Of a stretch of DNA of 64,000 bases, positions 34,766 through 42,369 are shown piece after piece. The translations under genes and the position numbers were made by a program. The notes under the pieces were generated by a model. The model did not search any database, was not told the origin of the DNA, and saw nothing but the letters and a program-made list of their open reading frames with translations. The stretch spans positions 62,001 to 126,000 of the forward strand of contig NZ_JAFKOH010000011.1 in NCBI RefSeq assembly GCF_017303375.1. The letters run 5' to 3'. The stretch's first letter is position 1; every line of letters begins with the position of its first letter. This DNA is from Bacillus sp. NTK074B (lineage in GTDB: Bacteria > Bacillota > Bacilli > Bacillales > Bacillaceae_B).

Positions 34766-35329
34766 TTATTTAATTACACCCCAATCCCTCGTATTCAATT
34801 TGGTTTCCACATAAAATTTGTACTTATCATGAGGAAGATCACCAAGGTTTGTTAGAATCTTTGTAGGATCTGCAAGGTTTTTGTAACCGGTCTTTATAAA
34901 GGTTTTATAGCTGCTCCAGCTATAATCTTCCGGATTTTTCACATACCTGGACCTCACAGGATTAAGATGGATATAACTACTGGTATCCAGCAACTGTTTC
35001 CAGCTTTTAACTAACTTGGCATAATAGCGGTCTTGAAATAAATAACCAATATAATCGTACTTCTTATTAAAATATTTGGCATAGTTAGTGTGGATATAAT
35101 GAATGATTCGGGAAAGAGGATGTTCAATCATTTTAATGATGAGGTGAATATGGTTCGACATGAGGCAATAAGAGTGAAGAATGAAGGGGATTTTATCTTT
35201 TGCTTTCTGTATAAGGAGTAAGTAGTATTAATAATCTTTTCGATCACGGAAAAGGTTGTTCTTTCTATTTCCTCGGGCAGTCACATGATAAATAGCTCCA
35301 GGGTACCAGACTCTCGGCTTTCGCGGCAT
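34766..35329 (-). pseudogene. REP-associated Y1 transposase (RAYT), nonsense-interrupted
   Basis: A 187-codon TnpA_REP gene from an ATG at 35329 (AGGAAGA upstream) with start MPRKPRVWYPGAIYHVTARGN. It is broken by one in-frame TAA at 35230-35228, after DRKDY; reading continues in the same frame with YYLLLIQKAKDK up to the HxH motif (MSNHIHLIIK) and the catalytic tyrosine region LFQDRYYAKLV. A single CAA-to-TAA change would account for it. Y1 transposases of this type process REP hairpins, and REP arrays flank the gene on both sides. Likely inactive now unless the stop is read through; the second part could be expressed separately from an internal ATG. Confidence 0.88.
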
Positions 35330-35448
35330 TAAATCTTCCTTTCTATTTAGAGTATTACTTACAAAACAATACATTCGACATTTAGATACAAAATCCTCTT
35401 TTTTGGCAGATTTATTGTTCTTCTGAGTTTGGTGGTGACTACTCGTTG

Positions 35449-35565
35449 ATACCAGGCACCAATGGACCTTTTGGTGCCTGTTACTTTTCAATCGGTTTGT
35501 GTCAGGCACTTTAAAACTGATCGGTGCCTGGCACCAAATCACGCTTTCGTGCCTGTCACCCTCTC
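35449..35565. repeat. REP array, GGTGCCTGGCACC family (right of RAYT)
   Basis: Copies include ACCAGGCACC, GGTGCCTGTTAC, GTGTCAGGCAC, GGTGCCTGGCACC and CGTGCCTGTCACC. The last copy overlaps the 3' end of the MmcQ/YjbR gene and supplies its TGA stop codon. Confidence 0.88.
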
Positions 35566-35891
35566 ATGCGAACAGTATCTAAGAGTCTCTTGGGAGCCAC
35601 AATCAAATAGCCATTTCGAATCAACCCTTCTATGGTTTGCCAGCCTACTTCCTCTATCTCCACCAGCACCCACCCGTGTCTTCCGATATATGGGGCTTTT
35701 GTATAGCCCGGCTGTTCGAGGAGGATTTCCTGAGTGGATGGGAGCGTTTTAATCGATAAGGCCTCACCGATGATGACAAATGGTTTGTCCTTCACGCGGA
35801 AAGAAATATGTCCGAATCCGTCTACATGTTCATGAACCTCTGGATAGAGCAGGCTGAGTCTCCTAACCTCATCAATTTCAATCGTTTTCAT
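35556..35891 (-). CDS. MmcQ/YjbR-family DNA-binding-like protein
   Basis: A 111-residue CyaY-like fold protein. The pattern KDKPFVIIGE, PGYTKAPYIGRHGWVLVE and LIRNGYLIVAPKRL matches the MmcQ/YjbR family, whose role is undefined though a double-wing DNA-binding motif has been proposed. ATG at 35891 with GGAGGA seven bases upstream is preferred over the earlier ATG that precedes the ribosome site. Its last codons and stop lie in a REP repeat, which suggests the repeat insertion reshaped the C-terminus. Confidence 0.8.
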   Translation of the reverse strand: MKTIEIDEVRRLSLLYPEVHEHVDGFGHISFRVKDKPFVIIGEALSIKTLPSTQEILLEQPGYTKAPYIGRHGWVLVEIEEVGWQTIEGLIRNGYLIVAPKRLLDTVRMRG

Positions 35892-35940
35892 ACCGACGTC
35901 CTCCAGCATTTTTCTATTATTATAGCATGCGAAGATTTTG

Positions 35941-35972
35941 AAAAAGAAAAAAGCCCCGAAGATTCGAAGCTT
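35941..35972 (-). terminator. terminator after flagellar-operon 130-residue gene
   Basis: Minus-strand arms AAGC/GCTT and CGAA/TTCG with a two-by-two internal loop, then TTTTTTCTTTTTC. It probably ends the flaG-fliD-fliS-fliT transcript. Confidence 0.7.
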
Positions 35973-36363
35973 AGTGTGCTAGGTAAGCATTTAGTTCACT
36001 CTCAATCGTAGCTTTCCATACAGAAAACGCAGGTGACAGGCTTTCCTGGACTATATTTTGTTTCATTTCGGTGTTGGCTAATTGTCCGTCCAGTTTCCAG
36101 GCTTGATCTGTTACAGTATCAAATTGGGTTAAAGCGTTCTGGATGCCTTCCCGTTCATTAAATGTTTCTTTCAACAAATGATTGCTTTCAGAAATTTGCC
36201 CAATAGCCATGAAAACATCGGAAAGAACCCGATCCCCTTCTGTTTTGCTTAAATCCGTGAAGCTAGCGTCCACATATTTCAGTGCTTCTTCGATTGTGCC
36301 GAGCATCCCGACGTATTGGCTGACCAATTCGTACTGTTTTTCGTCTAGTTTCGTTGTTGTCAA
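35971..36363 (-). CDS. Unknown 130-residue helical protein, end of fliD operon
   Basis: Entirely helical and acidic, with no cysteine, signal or membrane segment. TTG start at 36363 with AGGTGA four bases upstream, eight bases after the fliT stop. I do not recognise the family. Its place directly behind fliS and fliT, which encode flagellar export chaperones, and its size suggest another chaperone-like or flagellum-associated protein; this is inference from context. It ends at the operon terminator. Confidence 0.65.
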   Translation of the reverse strand: MTTTKLDEKQYELVSQYVGMLGTIEEALKYVDASFTDLSKTEGDRVLSDVFMAIGQISESNHLLKETFNEREGIQNALTQFDTVTDQAWKLDGQLANTEMKQNIVQESLSPAFSVWKATIESELNAYLAH

Positions 36364-36371
36364 AAAATCAC

Positions 36372-36719
36372 CTATTTCTTTTTATCGTAGAACATCCCGT
36401 CATATTGCATGGATTCGTATGGGTTTGAATACTTTTGGACAGACGTTTTTTTCTTGGTTAGGCCGTTCATATCTCGCTTGATTTCTAAACGCAATTGAGA
36501 CAGCTGTCTATCGATTTGCTTGTTCCAGCCGATCATTTGCTTGCCGAGCTCCTGCTCATCATGCGTATACGGAGGATTAATAGTGCCAAGAACGCTCTGT
36601 CTTTTTTCTATAAGAGACTCCACTTCCTCAATGGTCGTTTCCCTGTTTTCATCATTCACCTGTTCCAATGCTTCTTTCAATTGCTTCGTAATGGTATAGC
36701 ACAGAAGAACCGAACTCAT
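36372..36719 (-). CDS. fliT: FliT-like flagellar export chaperone
   Basis: A 115-residue helical protein. Its ATG at 36719 shares a base with the TAA of fliS (TAATG). Sequence conservation in FliT is low; the assignment rests on position after fliS, size and a helical ESLIEKRQSVLGTINPP segment like those in Bacillus FliT. FliT binds the filament cap FliD before export. The C-terminal 30 residues are basic and polar. Confidence 0.75.
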   Translation of the reverse strand: MSSVLLCYTITKQLKEALEQVNDENRETTIEEVESLIEKRQSVLGTINPPYTHDEQELGKQMIGWNKQIDRQLSQLRLEIKRDMNGLTKKKTSVQKYSNPYESMQYDGMFYDKKK

Positions 36720-37123
36720 TACGCCTGTCCACCTTGACCGGCATGCTGCTTCTGACGGTTCAGTTGAATGACTTCTTTCCACGTGTCACGGAAATCAGTG
36801 ATGAGCCCCTCTACTTCTTCTAAAATCGATACGTCATTCTTAATATTTGCTTCTGTTAAGCGACGATTGATGTAGTCATAAAGGGACATAAGGTTTTGTG
36901 AAACTTCAAGATCGGTGTTCAACGTCACCATCAACTCATTCACAATGGCTTGCGTCTTTTGGATATTCGTATTCTTCAGTTCAATATTCTTCTCTTCAAT
37001 CGCTTTTTTCGCGATATGAATAAATTTCAGGCTTCCGTTATAAAGCATGAGGGTGAGTTCACCTGGTGATGCGGTGTTGACCGAGTTGTTCTGGTATGCT
37101 GCATACGGGTTGTTGATGGCCAT
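36719..37123 (-). CDS. fliS: Flagellin chaperone FliS
   Basis: A 134-residue four-helix protein with the FliS start MAINNPYAAYQNNSVNTASP, LTLMLYNGSLKFI and DYINRRLTEANIKND. FliS holds flagellin before secretion and, in Bacillus, helps release FliW so that CsrA can repress flagellin synthesis. It is preceded by fliD by 22 bases and coupled to fliT. Confidence 0.94.
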   Translation of the reverse strand: MAINNPYAAYQNNSVNTASPGELTLMLYNGSLKFIHIAKKAIEEKNIELKNTNIQKTQAIVNELMVTLNTDLEVSQNLMSLYDYINRRLTEANIKNDVSILEEVEGLITDFRDTWKEVIQLNRQKQHAGQGGQA

Positions 37124-37145
37124 AGTGACACTCCTTTAATTATGA

Positions 37146-38645
37146 TTATCCGCCGAACTGTTGCATGAGGTACATGGATTGTTGATTGGAACGCTGGATG
37201 GCTTTTTCCATGGCGGTGAATTGGCGCCAGTAGCGGTCTTCGACTTGGGTTAATCGGTCTTCGAAACGGTCCATCTGGCTTTCCATATTGTTTAATAAAC
37301 GACCAAGTGTAAATGTATTGTTGGTACTTGAAGCTTTACCAGCCTTTTTCTCGATACTGTCCATGGTGGTTTTTAGCGTATCACGTAAACGACGGGCGAT
37401 CCCCTGTTCATTTGACGTCACACCATCTTTAGCAAAAATCTCATAGATTGCATTCGGATCTTTGGAAATGGCTTCTTTCAGCTTGCTTTCATCAATGATC
37501 AGCTTTCCACGATCAAGATAGTTACTTGATGTTTTGATTCCGATTTGGGCAAGTTGGCCAATGCCTGATGTTCCTCCAGAGATTGGTGTGTACATGTCCG
37601 TTCTCATTTTGTTGAGTCCAGATGCCAAAACGGAATCGTTTCTCAGAGTACCACTGCGCGACTTTTCTTCCCATAATTCGATTTCTTTTTCTTCCATTGA
37701 CTCTTTCTGTTCGGCCGTCAATGGTTGGAAGTCACGGTATTTCTTTTCGTTTACTTCCCCGTTTACTTTTTCGATGAGTTTGTTGTATTCATCGACGAAC
37801 TTGACGATTTTTTCTAGGATTTTGTCGGTGTCTGGTGATGATGTAAAGGTTACAGGACCTGTCGACTTGTTTTTCAGAGTCAGTTCAAAACCATTAATGT
37901 TAAATGTGTTTGAAGGTCTCGTAGTTGTAAGGCCATTATAAGTAAACGTTGCGTTTACACCTTCCTGACGTACTCCACTAAAATTTGAATCGGTTAACCC
38001 GAGGCTATCAAAGAATGTACCTGTTTCATCTGAAAGAACGATATCATTCCCAGCTGCATCACCTGAGTTTTTGGCCGTAAATGAAAATTTCTGTGACTTC
38101 TCATCAAAGAAAACAGAAACTCCCGATTGTTGATTAATCTTTGATATCAAACTATTCAAAGTCTCTTTTTCTGGATCAAATTCGATGGATGTTCCTTTAG
38201 GATCTAACGTCCCATCTTTAAGAACAGATTTTATATTTATTTTTTGAGTACCCGTAAGGCCCATTAAATCTTTTATCGTCTTGGTTGAATTCGTAATTCC
38301 AGTAACTCCACTAATGGTCGTTGCCGATTTAGCCAGGTTTCCAACTTCCAGTGTTCCCGAAAAATCGGTTGTCGAATTAATATTTTTAACAGACACGACA
38401 GAAGGATCAGATACACTAATCGTCTTCTGCGTATACGTCCCCTGCTTCATCACCCCGTCAAAAATAAGATTACTAAAATCAAACATCATCTTATTCATAT
38501 CCCGGTAGTCATCGCGCTGCCACTCAAGGTATTGCTTCTTCTGTTCCAATTTATCTAAAGGGATCCGTTCTGCCTTCATTAAATCCTTTATGATTTGATC
38601 CGTGTCCATGCCACTGGCAAGGCCACCAATTCGCATATCAGCCAT
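37146..38645 (-). CDS. fliD: Flagellar filament cap protein FliD
   Basis: A 499-residue HAP2 protein. The N-terminal FliD_N domain starts MADMRIGGLASGMDTDQIIKDLM; the C-terminal FliD_C domain includes KFVDEYNKLIEKVNGE, RSGTLRNDSVL, and a coiled-coil end with RFEDRLTQVEDRYWRQFTAME. It caps the filament and helps flagellin fold at the tip. Lies between flaG and fliS; transcription is expected from the sigma-D promoter upstream of flaG. Confidence 0.95.
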   Translation of the reverse strand: MADMRIGGLASGMDTDQIIKDLMKAERIPLDKLEQKKQYLEWQRDDYRDMNKMMFDFSNLIFDGVMKQGTYTQKTISVSDPSVVSVKNINSTTDFSGTLEVGNLAKSATTISGVTGITNSTKTIKDLMGLTGTQKINIKSVLKDGTLDPKGTSIEFDPEKETLNSLISKINQQSGVSVFFDEKSQKFSFTAKNSGDAAGNDIVLSDETGTFFDSLGLTDSNFSGVRQEGVNATFTYNGLTTTRPSNTFNINGFELTLKNKSTGPVTFTSSPDTDKILEKIVKFVDEYNKLIEKVNGEVNEKKYRDFQPLTAEQKESMEEKEIELWEEKSRSGTLRNDSVLASGLNKMRTDMYTPISGGTSGIGQLAQIGIKTSSNYLDRGKLIIDESKLKEAISKDPNAIYEIFAKDGVTSNEQGIARRLRDTLKTTMDSIEKKAGKASSTNNTFTLGRLLNNMESQMDRFEDRLTQVEDRYWRQFTAMEKAIQRSNQQSMYLMQQFGG

Positions 38646-38660
38646 ATGTATCTCCTTCCG

Positions 38661-39020
38661 TTAAACCTTCTTATCGACCATCAACCCAACAAATTCCGTC
38701 ATCGCGGCATGCATATCAAGCATCTTCTTTGCTGGTATTTCCTTCACTATCTCCTGCGTCCGATCATCCACAATCGTCACATAGTATTCTTTCAATTTAT
38801 CATGAAATTCAAATTTGAGGTGTGTATTCGAAGTAGCCATAAACTCATTCATCCCATGAACGACATCTTCCATTTTTTCTTTGGTGACAGGCTCTTTGGT
38901 GGTGGTTTCTTCATGGTGCCGTTCCTGCGCTTGAATTTGTTTCACTTCTTCACTTGTTTGATTTTCTAATCTAGTAAATGATTGTATTCCTGAAACTCCG
39001 CCTGTCACTTTTTCAATCAT
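38661..39020 (-). CDS. flaG: FlaG family protein (YvyC)
   Basis: A 119-residue protein with a polar, Glu/Thr-rich N-terminal half and a conserved C-terminal FlaG domain (LKFEFHDKLKEYYVTIVDD, EIVKEIPAKKMLDMHAAMTEFVGLMVDKK). FlaG proteins influence filament length. ATG at 39020 with AGGAGG upstream. First gene of the flaG-fliD-fliS-fliT operon and directly behind a near-perfect sigma-D promoter. Confidence 0.9.
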   Translation of the reverse strand: MIEKVTGGVSGIQSFTRLENQTSEEVKQIQAQERHHEETTTKEPVTKEKMEDVVHGMNEFMATSNTHLKFEFHDKLKEYYVTIVDDRTQEIVKEIPAKKMLDMHAAMTEFVGLMVDKKV

Positions 39021-39050
39021 TATTTGATCCTCCTGAGGGTTATATGGGTT

Positions 39051-39077
39051 ATATCGGAGTTTGGTGGGGAAAGTTTA
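39051..39077 (-). promoter_or_regulatory. sigma-D promoter of flaG-fliD operon
   Basis: Minus strand TAAA (39074-39077), 15 bases, then TCCGATAT (39051-39058). This is one base from the sigma-D consensus TAAA-N15-GCCGATAT. Confidence 0.88.
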
Positions 39078-39196
39078 GGGAGAAGAGTTTAAAATGTACA
39101 CACGGTTTGCAGAATGTTTATCATGATTCCAATCCCTCCTCCAAAATTGAAATAAGACTTCCGACGGAAGAAGGAAGCCTCCTAAATCGATACTAA

Positions 39197-39874
39197 TTAC
39201 ACCTCCTTGTGATTATAAAGAAGATAGTCAAATACCAGAATACATTTTAAAGAATTAATTTTGGTTCCAAAATTGGTATCAGCACCATGTAAAATTGCAT
39301 GTCTACTTAAATCCGATTTAATTTCTGATCCATGTTCAAAACTCACTAAAATTGTATTAAGGAAATACTCATTTATTGTCTTATCAAAAGAACCAATATC
39401 TGTACAACTTAATAAATCTGCAATATATTGCTTTTGAACCTTTACCGTCATATGTCCCACGTGATTAAACCCTTCCACTATTATGCCTTCAATTTGACTT
39501 AGCATTGTTGGAACTGATAAATTATAGAATCCCAAGATATGTCCTTGTATTACTTCGCACAATATTCGAATTCTATTTTGACAAAAGGTTTGTTGTTCCC
39601 AGTATCGCAAGAGAATATTTAGTTCTTTTTCATTGTAACAATCTATTAAAAAATTAGTAATTTCTTCTTTTAGTAACACGCTATTATTTCCATTGAATGA
39701 AGAGTACAATTCTAAAATGTACTTCATTTCTTTCGGAAACAATGTATTCGAGGGAGGGAAACCTAAATCAAGCATAACGATTTGAAATAATTCTTTCATT
39801 TGATTTTCTTCTTCTATTTCTTTTTCCAAGTTTCTATTTAAGTATTTTTTAATTAATGAATCATTGAACTCCAT
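39197..39874 (-). CDS. Unknown protein with RxxxxH motif (HEPN-like), inserted in flagellar locus
   Basis: A 225-residue AT-rich gene between hag and flaG, absent from the standard Bacillus order. Mostly helical. Near the C-terminus SRHAILHG contains Arg-x4-His, the spacing of HEPN ribonuclease active sites, followed by FGTKINSLKCILVFDYLLYN. Similar C-terminal ends occur in uncharacterised proteins of mobile regions (recalled, not searched). ATG at 39874 with AGGAGGGG, directly behind the hag terminator. It could be a defence or toxin gene, or a regulator; function not known. Codon use richer in A/T than its neighbours suggests transfer. Confidence 0.65.
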   Translation of the reverse strand: MEFNDSLIKKYLNRNLEKEIEEENQMKELFQIVMLDLGFPPSNTLFPKEMKYILELYSSFNGNNSVLLKEEITNFLIDCYNEKELNILLRYWEQQTFCQNRIRILCEVIQGHILGFYNLSVPTMLSQIEGIIVEGFNHVGHMTVKVQKQYIADLLSCTDIGSFDKTINEYFLNTILVSFEHGSEIKSDLSRHAILHGADTNFGTKINSLKCILVFDYLLYNHKEV

Positions 39875-39887
39875 TTAACCCCTCCTA

Positions 39888-39926
39888 TACGAAAACCCTT
39901 GGCATTTTTGCCAAGGGTTTTCGTAT
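39888..39926 (-). terminator. terminator after hag
   Basis: Perfect 17-bp stem ATACGAAAACCCTTGGC / GCCAAGGGTTTTCGTAT with a five-base loop. It lies 11 bases past the last hag exon and overlaps the leader of the next gene. Confidence 0.92.
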
Positions 39927-39936
39927 ATTAATCGAA

Positions 39937-42213
39937 TTAACGAAGAAGTTGTAAAACTCCTTGAGGTTGTTGGTTCGCTTGCTTTGCGACTATGTCTTTC
40001 GATCATAGAATAGACTATATCTTCACCCGTGTATGTAAGGGGCTGGGCACTTCGAGCAGGTATACTGCCCTACGAGATTCATAGTCATAGCTTTTGCCTT
40101 AGACCGTCTTCTCTAGTCGTTGAACCTTCTCCAGAGTTTCCTCACAGGAGCTTGGCTGCTGATTATCCATTGTTCCATCTCTATCATTTTCAAACCGTTC
40201 CGCTTACCGTTTCCAGTTACGTTGTGGTTGATAGAGCTTTAGGAAGTTCCAGCAATTCACCCAGTTATACTCCAATTCGTTACCAAACTGGACGCCCTCG
40301 AATCAATTATCTCAGAAGTTGTAGTACTCCTTGAGGCATTTGATTGGATTGAGCCAACATTGCTTGTGCTGCTTGAGAAAGAATAGAATTCTTCGTTTGG
40401 TTCATCATTTCTTTCGCCATCGTGCGAACATTTACTTTCATAAATGACCAGACTATATCTTCACCCTCTATAAATAGTAGGGGTTGGGCACTTCGGATTC
40501 ACAATGCTGATGACCATTGTTTCACCTACGGATTTCATCACCATAGCTTTTAGCCTTAGATGGTTTATCCTAGTCGTTGAACCTTCTCCACTCTTTCAAG
40601 ACAGGAGCTTGGCTGCTGATTGCCCAATCTCTTCTTTTATTAAAGCCATCACGCTTGTCGTTTCCAACTACGTTGTGGCAAGAAAAGCTCTAAGGGGTTT
40701 CCAGCAATTCACCCAATTATGATCTCTAGCCGTTACCAGCCAGGACGACTGTGCTTGTCGCTGCTTAGGCAGCTAAAGCATAATCTACGTCACGGATACG
40801 TGATTCTGCTGCAGTTAGGTTTTCAGATGATGTTCCTAGGTTGTTGATTGTGTGTTCAAGTCTGTTTTGAGTTGCTCCTAGTTTAGAACGCTCAGCAGAA
40901 ACAGATTCAATGGATTTATTAATAACTTCAATTGCATCTGTAGCTTTTGCCGATGAAGTAACATCTATTGCTGCATCACTATTACTACTTCTAACGTTTA
41001 GTGCAGTTGCATCCATATTATTAATGTCAACCTTAATAGTTTGACCTTTATTAGCACCAATTTGATATGTTAAAGAAGTATCATCAGCCTTCTCTGTAAC
41101 TGCATTTCTATGAGCAAGTGAGTCAATGGTAATTGTTTTATTAATTACCTTAGCTGCAGCACCATCATCTTTTAAGGTTATGCCATTGAATGAAATATCA
41201 TTTGCCACTGCTAACACATAAGCACCATGTAAAGTTTGAGTTGTAGATTCTTTACCATCTGCAGAAGTAAAATTAACTTCAATGTCTGCGTTGGCTGCGT
41301 CACCATTGGTACTTAATGCATTCCCTCCAAATAAAACAGTAGCGATATTTGAACCTCCTGCATCATCAAATGCAACATCAGCATCCCCAGTTGTAGTAAC
41401 TAGAGATAATTTACCATCGGTTAAAGATGCAGATACACCAGCACTAGAATTATTAATTGCATCCATTAGCTCCCCAATTGTGCTTTCAGTTGTAAGAGCT
41501 GCACCAGATGAAGTTGCTGAAACAGCAGTGTTCGTCGTACCACCATCACCACTAATTGTAAATGCACCTAGATTTGTAACACCAAGTTCAGACAATTTTG
41601 TTGTTGAAGTAAGAGTTTGAGTTGTAGTAGATTGCACTTCTCCATGACTTTGCCTTAAAGTAATATTGTAAGTTCCTTCTTTTCCATCTGTAAAAGCACC
41701 AGTTACTGCCACTACTTTAGCAGCATTTGTAATCGGTGAGGTCATACTTGCTTGACCTTGAAGTATTTCATTCTTACCCTCAACCGACTTTGACAGACTA
41801 CCATCTAATAATTTTTTTGTATTAAATTCAGTAGTTCCGGCAATTCTATCAATTTCGTCGACTAATTGAGTAACTTCTTTTTGAATCTCATTTCTATCGG
41901 CATCAGTAGCCGTGTCATTAGAAGATTGTACAGCCAATTCTCTCATTCTTTGAAGAATTGAATGAGTTTCATTAAGTGCACCTTCTGCTGTTTGAATTAA
42001 TGAGATACCATCCTGTGCATTTCGTTGAGCTTGATCTAAACCGCGAATTTGCCCACGCATCTTTTCAGAGATTGCAAGTCCTGCTGCATCATCTCCCGCA
42101 CGGTTAATACGAAGACCAGAAGACAATTTCTCCATTGATTTAGATTGGTTAGTTGAAGCACTATTCAACTGACGATAAGTATTCAAAGCCGCAATATTAT
42201 GATTAATTCTCAT
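39937..42213 (-). CDS. hag: Flagellin, interrupted by two group I introns
   Basis: Filament subunit. Exons: 42213-40783 (477 codons), 40420-40352 (23 codons) and 39981-39937 (14 codons plus stop); spliced product 514 residues. Exon 1 carries D0/D1 N-terminal helices ([16 protein letters not shown]), a variable middle of about 240 residues and the C-terminal helix up to [10 protein letters not shown]. Exon 2 supplies [19 protein letters not shown] and AMLA, exon 3 [14 protein letters not shown], the standard flagellin end. Without splicing of intron 1 translation stops after YALAA and the D0 C-terminal helix is lost. Without splicing of intron 2 a stop is met after [14 protein letters not shown], again 514 residues. 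Driven by sigma-D; leader has CsrA-type sites. Confidence 0.88.
39982..40351 (-). ncRNA. Group I intron 2 in flagellin gene
   Basis: A 370-base intron (minus strand) with all four group I core elements: P GAATTGCTGGAAC (40246-40258), Q AATCAGCAGCCAAGC (40150-40164), R GTTCAACGACTAG (40113-40125) and S AAGATATAGTCT (40012-40023); GACTA of R pairs with TAGTC of S as P7. The 5' splice site follows GCT; GGC just before GTCC pairs with it and makes the U-G pair. It ends in G before CAAGCG. The first 45 bases encode 14 residues plus stop that mimic exon 3. No homing endonuclease. P1 loop is unusually long because of this coding stretch. Confidence 0.87.
40421..40782 (-). ncRNA. Group I intron 1 in flagellin gene
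   Basis: A 362-base intron (minus strand). Core elements: P GAATTGCTGGAAAC (40697-40710), Q AATCAGCAGCCAAGC (40607-40621), R GTTCAACGACTAG (40570-40582), S AAGATATAGTCT (40450-40461). The 5' splice site follows GAT; GTC just before GTCC pairs with it, giving the U-G pair, and TGCTT/AAGCA with GCTGC/GCAGC extend P1. The last base is G before ATGGCG. An in-frame TAA lies at intron bases 16-18. A short P9-type hairpin CATTTA/TAAATG precedes the 3' end. No endonuclease gene. Core wording fits subgroup IA. Confidence 0.9.
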
Positions 42214-42223
42214 AACAATAATT

Positions 42224-42253
42224 TCCTCCTTGAAAGTAAGTCCACATCCTTGT
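42224..42253 (-). promoter_or_regulatory. CsrA-type binding sites in hag leader
   Basis: The leader contains ACAAGGATGT (42244-42253), an exact CsrA consensus core, and the Shine-Dalgarno TCAAGGAGGA (42224-42233), a second GGA site. This two-site plan is the one by which CsrA blocks hag translation in B. subtilis; csrA and fliW are encoded just upstream. Confidence 0.8.
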
Positions 42254-42325
42254 GAACTATCTAATTTTTAGTTTGCAACAAGCCACAAAGGTCGGCCGCC
42301 CTTCTCCTTATTGCTTACAATACTA

Positions 42326-42351
42326 TTATCGGTCGTTTTGACTAGTGTTTA
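42326..42351 (-). promoter_or_regulatory. sigma-D promoter of hag
   Basis: Minus strand TAAA (42348-42351), 14 bases, then ACCGATAA (42326-42333), close to the flagellar sigma-D consensus. Confidence 0.8.
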
Positions 42352-42369
42352 ATAGTTTGAGCAAAATAA

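Noticed and set aside
34485-34814. Overlapping plus-strand frames in the G-rich region
   Set aside because: They include REP arrays, lack ribosome sites and have biased composition without protein features.
40029-40722. Two plus-strand frames (40029-40334 and 40504-40722) encoding similar Ser/Pro-rich proteins
   Set aside because: They are the complements of the two group I introns. Their mutual similarity comes from conserved intron cores, not from protein selection.
39982-40782. IStron (intron plus IS605-type element)
   Set aside because: No TnpA or TnpB coding sequence is present; the intervening blocks are only 362 and 370 bases.
40765-42213. Flagellin gene as a simple truncated pseudogene ending in YALAA
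   Set aside because: The missing end lies just downstream in two pieces separated by complete group I intron cores, with exact frame restoration.
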